This document shows positions 1-4,465 of a stretch of DNA of 7,804 nt, one piece after another (position 1 is the stretch's first letter; every line of letters starts with the position of its first letter). The stretch lies in NCBI GenBank assembly GCA_041497995.1, contig JBGQHM010000315.1, positions 1 through 7,804 on the forward strand, given 5' to 3'. The translations under genes were made by a program, and so were the position numbers. This DNA comes from DATKMS01 sp041497995. GTDB lineage: Bacteria; Desulfobacterota; Binatia; HRBIN30. The notes beneath the pieces were generated by a model. The model made no database searches. It saw only the letters and a list, made by a program, of their open reading frames with translations, and was not told the origin of the DNA.

Positions 1-131
1 GCGGCGTCGACGCCGAAGGTCACGACCTTGACATCGATGCCCTGGGCTTGGAAATAGGCAGCTTGCATGGCCGCGAGCAGTTCCGCTCCGCCCACGGCCG
101 CGAAGCTCGGTTGAAAGACGGCCAATTGCAT
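1..131 (-). CDS. Glycosyltransferase family 4, N-terminal fragment (runs off left edge)
   Basis: About 43 codons are visible, starting at the ATG that is the complement of CAT at 129-131. The peptide begins MQLAVFQPSF, followed by AAVGGAELL. This is the classic opening of a GT4/GT-B glycosyltransferase: a first beta strand, then a glycine-rich loop with G14-G15-A16-E17, then a helix and the second strand (DVKVVTF, about residues 34-40). Such enzymes transfer a sugar from a nucleotide-sugar or lipid-linked donor, usually at the cytoplasmic face of the inner membrane. The rest of the protein, including the C-terminal E-x7-E donor motif, lies outside the window, so donor and acceptor cannot be judged. 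The start abuts the start of the divergent methyltransferase with no spacer, so its promoter and ribosome site must lie inside that gene. The GT4 N-terminal match is strong but rests on a short piece. Confidence 0.75.
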   Translation of the reverse strand, partial: MQLAVFQPSFAAVGGAELLAAMQAAYFQAQGIDVKVVTFGVDA

Positions 132-953
132 ATGACGGACAGCGCTCCGGTCCACGAGACTCTACGCCCCGATGCGGCCGGCGAGCCATGCCGTATCTGC
201 GGCGGCAGCTTGCATCCGGCGTTCACGGCAACGGTGTTGAGTGACGTCGCCGTCACGTACTTCGTATGCGGAAGTTGTCATTCCCTCATTCTGCCGCGGC
301 CGCACTGGCTGGAGCGTGCCTACGGGCCGCTCGCCGTTCCTGATCCGGACTACGGGCTGTTGCAACGCTCGCTGTTCGTCAGCTCGACGATACGACGGAT
401 GCGCTCCGCGGGCTTGCTGCCGCGTCAGTGCCGCAGTTTGGACCATGGCGCCGGCAAGGGCATGCTTGTCCGCCTGTTGCTCGACCACGGCTTCGACGCG
501 TGGGGCTACGAGCCGATCGCGACGCCGCTGCTGGCCGCAGAGCGCATCGCGCGCGAGTGGCCTGCCGGCCCATTCGATCTGATCACCAGCATCGAAGTTG
601 CCGAGCACCTCCTCGACCCCGTCGAGACGCTCACGCGACTGCGCGGTGCCTTGGCTGCCCACGGCCTCCTGCTGTTGTCCACCGAGCTCTTCGATCACCG
701 ACGGCACGATGCCTCGTGGCAGTACCTGGCTCAAGAGCACGGGCAACACATCACCATCTTCAGCCGCGACGCGCTCCGTCTGGCGGCGCGGAAAGCCGGG
801 CTGCATTGGGTGACCTCGCTGCGGTACGGCGGTGTAGACTTTCTCCATCTTCTGACCCACCAAGACTACCGTCCCTCGAGGTGGCGGTTGTGGCTCCTGC
901 GCTGGCGCCAGTACCGCGGCAAGCACCGTGCACGACGGGATCGATGCGCATGA
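132..953 (+). CDS. SAM-dependent methyltransferase with N-terminal four-cysteine (zinc-ribbon-like) motif
   Basis: Predicted 273 aa. Residues 20-49 carry C20-x2-C23 and C46-x2-C49, a likely zinc-binding knuckle as found before the catalytic domain in several sugar-pathway methyltransferases. The Rossmann methyltransferase domain follows: SAM motif I LDHGAGKG (103-110), the acidic end of strand 2 in GYEP (E127), and FDLITSIEVAEHL (138-150), whose E-V-A-E-H is typical of the Methyltransf_23 type. The C-terminal tail (about 248-273) is very rich in Arg and Trp and could touch the membrane. The substrate is unknown; a sugar or glycan intermediate is inferred from the flanking glycosyltransferases. 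The reading frame is open back to the left edge, but ATG 132 is the last possible start before the cysteines, and anything earlier would overlap the divergent glycosyltransferase. Only a weak purine stretch (GAAAGACGG, 113-121) precedes it. The gene is coupled to the next one by a 4-nt overlap. Confidence 0.85.
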   Translation: MTDSAPVHETLRPDAAGEPCRICGGSLHPAFTATVLSDVAVTYFVCGSCHSLILPRPHWLERAYGPLAVPDPDYGLLQRSLFVSSTIRRMRSAGLLPRQCRSLDHGAGKGMLVRLLLDHGFDAWGYEPIATPLLAAERIAREWPAGPFDLITSIEVAEHLLDPVETLTRLRGALAAHGLLLLSTELFDHRRHDASWQYLAQEHGQHITIFSRDALRLAARKAGLHWVTSLRYGGVDFLHLLTHQDYRPSRWRLWLLRWRQYRGKHRARRDRCA

Positions 954-2044
954 GGATCGGCATCGATGCGACGACCGCCGCCCAAACACGCATCGTCGGC
1001 ATCTCGCGCTTCATTGTTAATCTGGTCGCGAATCTGGTCGAGGTCGATCCGGAAGGCGAGTACTACCTCTTCTATCGGCCCCGCGCGTTGAAGCGGCCGC
1101 AATGCATCTGGCGCCCGCACAACGACCGCTTCCACATCCGCATCCTGCAGGAGCCGTTCAATCGCCGGCTGTTCCGCAGCCTCGACGTGTTTCACGCGAC
1201 TTATCAGCGTTTGCCCAACTACCACGGTTTGGTCCCGTACCTCGGCTCGCTGCACGACATCTTCTATCTCTCCCAGCCGGAGATGGGCTCACAACGGACA
1301 CGCGAGCGCTGGCAAGCGCGCTACCGCGACGTGGCGGAACGCTCGCGCCTGGTGATGACGCTCTCGGAGTTCTCGAAGAACGAGATCGTGCGCCTTCTCA
1401 ATGTGGCCCCGCAGAAAGTGCGTGTCGTGCCGCTCGCCGCGGGCCCAGGGTACGTGCCACGCGACGAGCGGACCGTCGCCGCGCTGCGACGGAACTACGG
1501 GCTCGAGCAGCCCTACATTTTGTACGGCGGCGGGTTCGGTCGCCGCAAGAACGTCGTCGGTGCGCTGCGCGCGTTTGCGTTGGCGGTGCCGCGCTTGCCG
1601 GCGGACGTGTGCTTCGCGATCTCTGGAACCGGCGGCCCGATGGAGGCGGAGGCGCGTGCGGTGGTTCAGTCAACGGGCCTCGGCGAGCGGGTCAAGTTCC
1701 TCGGGTTCATACCTGACGAGGACTATCCCGGACTGATGACCGGGAGCCTGTTGTATTTCTTTCCGAGTCTGCTGGAAGGCTTCGGCCTGCCAGCGCTGGA
1801 AGCCATGGCGTGCGGCGCGCCGGTGGTCACCGCGTCGACGACGTCGCTGCCCGAGGTTTGCGGCGCTGCCGCGGTACTAGTCGATCCAGCCGACGATGCG
1901 CAGATGGCCGCTGCCCTGGTGGAGGTCTGTCGCAACTCCAGCTTGCGCGATGATCTGCGCGGGAAAGGACGACAGCGCGCCACGGAGTTCACATGGCGCC
2001 GCGTCGCCGAGATGATGCTTGACCTCTATCGCGAGATCGCGTGA
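950..2044 (+). CDS. Glycosyltransferase family 4 (GT-B fold)
   Basis: Predicted 364 aa, a normal length for GT4. The N-terminal domain opens with MRIGIDATTA and then R14-I-V-G-I-S-R-F, the loop that in relatives reads G-I/V-G-R-Y. The C-terminal donor domain begins at YILYGGGFGRRKN (R198-R199-K200-N201). It contains VKFLGFIPDEDYPGL and then the E-x7-E motif E276-GFGLPAL-E284, followed by AMACGAPVV and the loop TSLPEVCGAAAVLVDP. It resembles mannosyltransferase-like GT4 enzymes of capsule, O-antigen or exopolysaccharide clusters, but donor and linkage cannot be read from the sequence. Start: ATG 950 overlaps the upstream stop as ATGA and sits about 9 nt after GGGA (937-940). ATG 944, two codons earlier, is too close to that site. 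The frame is open upstream to 428, but that part is only the shadow of the methyltransferase. The overlap implies translational coupling with that gene. Confidence 0.9.
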   Translation: MRIGIDATTAAQTRIVGISRFIVNLVANLVEVDPEGEYYLFYRPRALKRPQCIWRPHNDRFHIRILQEPFNRRLFRSLDVFHATYQRLPNYHGLVPYLGSLHDIFYLSQPEMGSQRTRERWQARYRDVAERSRLVMTLSEFSKNEIVRLLNVAPQKVRVVPLAAGPGYVPRDERTVAALRRNYGLEQPYILYGGGFGRRKNVVGALRAFALAVPRLPADVCFAISGTGGPMEAEARAVVQSTGLGERVKFLGFIPDEDYPGLMTGSLLYFFPSLLEGFGLPALEAMACGAPVVTASTTSLPEVCGAAAVLVDPADDAQMAAALVEVCRNSSLRDDLRGKGRQRATEFTWRRVAEMMLDLYREIA

Positions 2045-2080
2045 ATGTCAGAGCGGGCTACGCCCACAACCCAGCGACGC

Positions 2081-2137
2081 GCTGTCATTCAGAGGCATCC
2101 CACTTCCGGGCCGAAGAATCTCGCCTGACGTGACGGC
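2081..2137. repeat. Degenerate dispersed intergenic repeat forming an imperfect stem-loop
   Basis: The outer arms pair over 8 bp including two G-U type pairs (2081-2088 with 2130-2137). After one bulged C the stem continues with 4 bp (2089-2092 with 2125-2128), closing a loop of about 30 nt. On the minus strand the element contains GAGATTCTTCGG (2112-2123) and, further on, CTGAATGACAGC (2081-2092). This resembles, from memory, the widespread intergenic repeat with a GAGATTCTTCG...CTCAGAATGACA layout. The element lies between two convergent genes, where such repeats commonly sit and may serve as bidirectional terminators or mRNA 3' ends. Its middle departs from the familiar form, so it is probably a decayed copy. 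Its genomic copy number cannot be seen from this window. Confidence 0.55.
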
Positions 2138-2146
2138 ACCGACGGT

Positions 2147-2171
2147 TCGCGAGCGTGGCGAGCCGCCGCGA
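2147..2171. other. GC-rich hairpin in the convergent gap
   Basis: TCGCG (2147-2151) pairs with CGCGA (2167-2171). Inside, after a bulged A, GCG (2153-2155) pairs with CGC (2164-2166), then after a bulged T one more G-C pair closes a 5-nt loop. It lies 9 nt after the 2081-2137 stem and may belong to the same repeat unit. No U-tract follows on either strand, so a classical intrinsic terminator is not supported. GC-rich DNA produces such hairpins easily. Confidence 0.3.
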
Positions 2172-2233
2172 GTAGGTTGTAGCGCCGAGATGCGTTCGCG
2201 CCGGAATTGGCGATGCCCAGCATGACAACGACC

Positions 2234-2258
2234 CGCGACGATATCCAAAATCATCGCG
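2234..2258 (-). terminator. Possible 3'-end hairpin of the minus-strand methyltransferase operon
   Basis: CGCGA (2234-2238) pairs with TCGCG (2254-2258). After one C/A mismatch, GAT (2240-2242) pairs with ATC (2250-2252), leaving a 7-nt loop. This is 8 bp with one mismatch, 28 nt beyond the stop of the minus-strand methyltransferase. The bases that follow on the minus strand (GGGTCGTTGTCAT) are not a U-tract, so this could at best be a weak or Rho-assisted 3' end. The placement is reasonable, but the call is tentative. Confidence 0.3.
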
Positions 2259-2286
2259 TGCCAACAAGAAATTGAACATTCGTAGT

Positions 2287-3024
2287 TCAGGCGCTGACTC
2301 GTTCCGCGACCAGCACGACGTTCTTCGAGTACAGCAGCGCCGGCGACAGCACGTGGCGGCGGATGTCGCGTGCGTGGTCGCCGGGATGCCGGCGCTGCTC
2401 GAGCTGGTAGACCCGCGCCGTGGCCAGCCAGACCAGAGGGACGAGCGGGCTAAGCATGATCGCGGTGGGGCTCAAGCGCGTGCGTCCGACTGAACGGAGT
2501 CGGAAGCCGGCGTGGTAGAGCATGTAGCGGAACTGGAAGTAGGTGCGCAGGAAGGCGTGGCCGTGTTGTTGGCGGCCGTTGTGCACGCCGTGAAAGCAGC
2601 TGACCTCGTCGAGCGCACTGCGGAAGTTGAGCTGGCCGGCCAGCATGTATGCGAGTCGCGCGCGCAGGTTGAGGGTGTTGGGCGACGTCAAAATGAGTGT
2701 GCCGCCGGGCCTGACCACGCGGGCCAGCTCACGCAGGAAGGCGAACGCGTCGGAGATGTGCTCAATGCCCTCGGACGACACCGCGTGGTCGACGCTGGCG
2801 GTCCGGAACGGCAGCGGCTCGGTCATGTCGCACTGCACCAGCGCGCCCGGGATGTTGGTGCGGGCCACGTCGAAGAGGTCGCCGGCGACAACCGAGAAGC
2901 CCAGCGGCTCGAGCGCGCCGCGCACGGCGCCTGACGAGCCCGGAATGTCGAGGACGCGCCCGCGTGGCAGCCCCTCGGCGACGCGGCGAATCGCTTGCAC
3001 GATTGGATCAACTCGTCGAGCCAT
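2287..3024 (-). CDS. Class I SAM-dependent methyltransferase (Methyltransf_11 type)
   Basis: Predicted 245 aa from ATG 3024. Motif I is VLDIPGSSG (24-32), a DIP-type variant of the usual D-x-G-x-G-x-G. VVAGDL follows with D49 at the ribose-binding position, then CDMTEPLPF (65-73), SSEGIEHI (83-90) and VVRPGGTLILTSPN (103-116). This is the full order of a Methyltransf_11 core. The C-terminal half has an aromatic stretch (about 160-173) and a hydrophobic run (about 188-201) that could sit on or in the membrane. The methyl acceptor is unknown; a glycan or lipid-linked sugar is inferred from the glycosyltransferase directly upstream. The upstream stop and this ATG share one base (TGATG). GTG 3027 is an alternative start with a 4-nt overlap, but GGAAG lies only 1 nt before it and 4 nt before the ATG, so I prefer the ATG. 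Confidence 0.88.
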   Translation of the reverse strand: MARRVDPIVQAIRRVAEGLPRGRVLDIPGSSGAVRGALEPLGFSVVAGDLFDVARTNIPGALVQCDMTEPLPFRTASVDHAVSSEGIEHISDAFAFLRELARVVRPGGTLILTSPNTLNLRARLAYMLAGQLNFRSALDEVSCFHGVHNGRQQHGHAFLRTYFQFRYMLYHAGFRLRSVGRTRLSPTAIMLSPLVPLVWLATARVYQLEQRRHPGDHARDIRRHVLSPALLYSKNVVLVAERVSA

Positions 3025-3953
3025 CACGCTTCCAACGGTTCGCCGGCCAGCAGCCGTTCATAGTAGCGGACGTACTTTTGCGCGCAGACATTGCTGGTGA
3101 AATGCTCCAGGACGCGGCGCCGGCACGCCGCAGGCGCAATGTCACCAACGTGGTGGATCGCATCGGCCATCTCGTCCTCATTGCGGCACAGAAAACCAAC
3201 ATCGGGTGTCACCAGCTCTGGCATGGCGCCCATGGGAGTGGTGACCACCGGCGTCCCACTCACCAGCGCCTCGGCAACGACGATGCCGAAGGGTTCATCC
3301 CAACGGATCGGGAACAACAGCGCCCGTGCCCCAGCGATCACCTCGGCCTTGCGCCGCCCACCGATTTCACCGCAGAATTGCACGTCAGCGCGGAGACTGT
3401 CCCACAAGCCTCCCGTCCGGCGCAAGTCGAAGCGCGTCCCGCCGGCCACAACCAGGCGCATTCCCAGTCGCCGCGCCAAGCGCACCGCCACGTCCACGCC
3501 TTTTACCCGTCGGCTCACCTTGGAAAAGAACAGCAGGTACTCGTCCTTGCGTTCGCGGTAGATGAACTCCTCGGGGTCGATGCCGTTGTACACGAACACC
3601 TTCGAACCGGCGCGCCGCGCGTGGTCGGCGCTCACGAACACTTTGTGCGGGTCGTACGCCAGCTCGACCGGCGAGTTGCCCTGGGTGGTGAGCACAAACG
3701 GGACCGGGATGTCGACTGGATCGACCCCGTGCAGATTCGCGACCTGCACGTCAGGAGGCAGGTGCTGGACATACGAAGCACCAGGGGGCACCGCTAGCAC
3801 GTCCACGCCTGGACAGGTCGAGCCCGGCGGCGCCAGTAACGTCACACGGTACCCGAGTTGGGCTTGTGCCCTCGCCTGCCAGTACGCCACGCGTTGGCTG
3901 CCACCGTACAGTTCCACGGGCACGCGCCAAGCGCTCAAGTGAGCGATATGCAT
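3024..3953 (-). CDS. Glycosyltransferase family 4, compact (309 aa)
   Basis: The N-terminal domain starts MHIAHLSAWRVP, then Y16-G-G-S-Q-R-V, a form of the GT4 glycine loop. The linker to the second domain has VYNGIDPEEF (121-130). The donor domain has FFSKVSRRVKGVDVAVRLA (142-160), the FCGEIGGRRKAEVI segment (193-206) and ALLFPIRWDEPFG. It ends in the E-x7-E pair E220 and E228, followed by ALVSGTPVVTTPMGAMPELV. The latter half closely resembles a bacterial GT4 subgroup with a GEIGGRRKAE...FPIRWDEPFGLV signature. At 309 aa it is shorter than the usual 350-400, mainly through a lean N-terminal domain, but no truncation is evident. It probably adds one sugar during cell-surface glycan assembly; the donor is unknown. 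The start at 3953 gives the canonical first strand although no good Shine-Dalgarno site precedes it. Its stop overlaps the methyltransferase start, so the two are likely one operon. Confidence 0.9.
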   Translation of the reverse strand: MHIAHLSAWRVPVELYGGSQRVAYWQARAQAQLGYRVTLLAPPGSTCPGVDVLAVPPGASYVQHLPPDVQVANLHGVDPVDIPVPFVLTTQGNSPVELAYDPHKVFVSADHARRAGSKVFVYNGIDPEEFIYRERKDEYLLFFSKVSRRVKGVDVAVRLARRLGMRLVVAGGTRFDLRRTGGLWDSLRADVQFCGEIGGRRKAEVIAGARALLFPIRWDEPFGIVVAEALVSGTPVVTTPMGAMPELVTPDVGFLCRNEDEMADAIHHVGDIAPAACRRRVLEHFTSNVCAQKYVRYYERLLAGEPLEA

Positions 3954-3959
3954 AGGGAA

Positions 3960-3994
3960 CGGTTCTAGGGATCAACGGTCCACCGGTTCAAGGG
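3960..3994. repeat. Imperfect 11-bp direct repeat next to the rpsO leader hairpin
   Basis: CGGTTCTAGGG (3960-3970) and CGGTTCAAGGG (3984-3994) differ at one position and are spaced 24 bp start to start. The second copy is most of the 5' arm of the leader inverted repeat, and the first could pair less well with the same 3' arm (4032-4042). The pair could be a duplicated protein-binding site in the divergent promoter region or an alternative RNA partner. Nothing in the window decides which. Confidence 0.4.
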
Positions 3995-4045
3995 TTGGGA
4001 CGTGAAATCCGCGCCGTTGCAGTCCGCAGTACCCTTGAACCCGGT
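3982..4045 (+). promoter_or_regulatory. Long inverted repeat upstream of rpsO; candidate S15 autoregulatory leader
   Basis: The arms 3985-3995 and 4031-4041 are perfectly complementary over 11 bp (GGTTCAAGGGT with ACCCTTGAACC). After one bulged C (4042) the stem extends 3 bp further (3982-3984 with 4043-4045), giving 14 bp. Within the 35-nt loop, GGAC (3998-4001) can pair with GTCC (4022-4025). The 3' arm ends 46 nt before the rpsO ATG. In several bacterial groups, rpsO mRNA leaders fold into unrelated structures that S15 binds to repress its own synthesis, so a structured leader here fits. No convincing promoter was found, so it is not certain that the repeat is transcribed; it could instead be a DNA operator between the divergent genes. 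Confidence 0.5.
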
Positions 4046-4082
4046 TCTTCACCATGTTAAGCATCCGCCCGAACAAAAGTAT

Positions 4083-4088
4083 GGAGGA
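4083..4088 (+). promoter_or_regulatory. Ribosome-binding site of rpsO
   Basis: GGAGGA lies 3 nt before ATG 4092 and is the best Shine-Dalgarno match in the region. It decides the start of S15: the frame stays open upstream to a GTG at 4002, but that extension has no such site, adds residues foreign to the family and would make the protein longer than the standard 89 aa. Confidence 0.8.
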
Positions 4089-4091
4089 AAG

Positions 4092-4361
4092 ATGGGGATA
4101 GCTCCCGAACAGACGAAGGAGCTGATCGGTCAGTACCAGCTTCATGCATCGGACACGGGCTCTCCCGAGGTGCAGATCGCGCTGCTCAGCGCGCGCATTG
4201 AGTACCTGACAGAGCACTTCAAAGTCCACAAGAAGGATCACCACTCGCGTCGCGGGCTGCTCAAGCTCGTCGGCCAGCGGCGGCGCTTGTTGGACTACCT
4301 GAAGGGTCAGGAATTCGATCGCTACAAGAGCGTGATCGACCGGTTGGGAATCCGGAAGTAA
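4092..4361 (+). CDS. rpsO: 30S ribosomal protein S15
   Basis: 89 aa, exactly the usual bacterial length. S15 binds the central domain of 16S rRNA early in 30S assembly and takes part in an intersubunit bridge. Family signatures are all present: HASDTGSPEVQIALLSARI, then LTEHFKVHKKDHHSRRGLL with the rRNA-contacting H-H-S-R-R-G-L segment, then RRRLLDYLK and the end IDRLGIRK. The start is set by GGAGGA just upstream. It is followed 104 nt later by pnp on the same strand, the widely conserved rpsO-pnp pair, and preceded by an inverted repeat that may be an autoregulatory leader. The gene to its left is divergent and unrelated in function, so rpsO is probably first in its operon. Identification is essentially certain. 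Confidence 0.98.
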   Translation: MGIAPEQTKELIGQYQLHASDTGSPEVQIALLSARIEYLTEHFKVHKKDHHSRRGLLKLVGQRRRLLDYLKGQEFDRYKSVIDRLGIRK

Positions 4362-4397
4362 GGAACGCGCCCGGTTCGTTTCCCTTTATCGTCTTTC

Positions 4398-4459
4398 CCT
4401 CCCACGACAGCGCGAGTGGCCGAAGGCCAGTCGCCTAAGGGCCAGGCTGGCCCGGGAGG
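4398..4459 (+). promoter_or_regulatory. Structured pnp leader with Shine-Dalgarno sequestration (three-way junction)
   Basis: CCTCCC (4398-4403) is perfectly complementary to GGGAGG (4454-4459), which is the pnp Shine-Dalgarno site 6 nt before the ATG. Two hairpins fit between these halves. The first is 4412-4434: 4 bp, one G-G mismatch and 5 bp around a GAA loop. The second is 4439-4453: a perfect 6-bp stem GGGCCA/TGGCCC around GGC, ending directly at the Shine-Dalgarno site. The TGGCC and GGCCA arms of the two hairpins are interchangeable, so alternative folds exist. In Escherichia coli, PNPase represses itself through an RNase III-cleaved leader hairpin, so a regulatory role here is plausible. 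The pairing is seen in the sequence; the regulation is inferred. Confidence 0.5.
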
Positions 4460-4465
4460 TTTGTT

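Noticed and set aside
428..949. Possible long N-terminal extension of the 950-2044 glycosyltransferase
   Set aside because: The extension is Arg/Pro-rich, out of frame with the methyltransferase that occupies the same bases, and unlike GT4. ATG 950 gives the canonical N-terminus.
162..989. Long open frame on the minus strand opposite the first methyltransferase
   Set aside because: It is the antisense of a gene with clear methyltransferase motifs, and its translation shows no family features. Such frames are expected in GC-rich coding DNA.
2019..2254. Small open frames of 68 codons on both strands in the convergent gap
   Set aside because: They lack a ribosome site and a recognisable peptide, overlap the repeat and hairpins, and in part overlap the glycosyltransferase end.
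2964..3797. 277-codon plus-strand frame opposite the compact glycosyltransferase
   Set aside because: The minus-strand reading has all GT4 motifs, whereas this one has none and overlaps both minus-strand genes.
4035..4063. TTGAAC ... TTAAGC as a sigma-70 promoter for rpsO
   Set aside because: The -10 box matches the consensus at only two positions, and the -35 box lies in the arm of the inverted repeat. Not better than chance.
4002..4091. Upstream GTG start extending S15 by 30 residues
   Set aside because: S15 is 89 aa from ATG 4092, which has GGAGGA just before it. The extra residues match nothing in the family and cover the leader repeat.
4363..4396. Short GAAC/GTTC stem followed by a pyrimidine-rich run after rpsO, resembling an attenuator
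   Set aside because: Only 4 bp of stem (plus one possible pair with a bulge), and the following run is broken by many C residues. Too weak to call a terminator.
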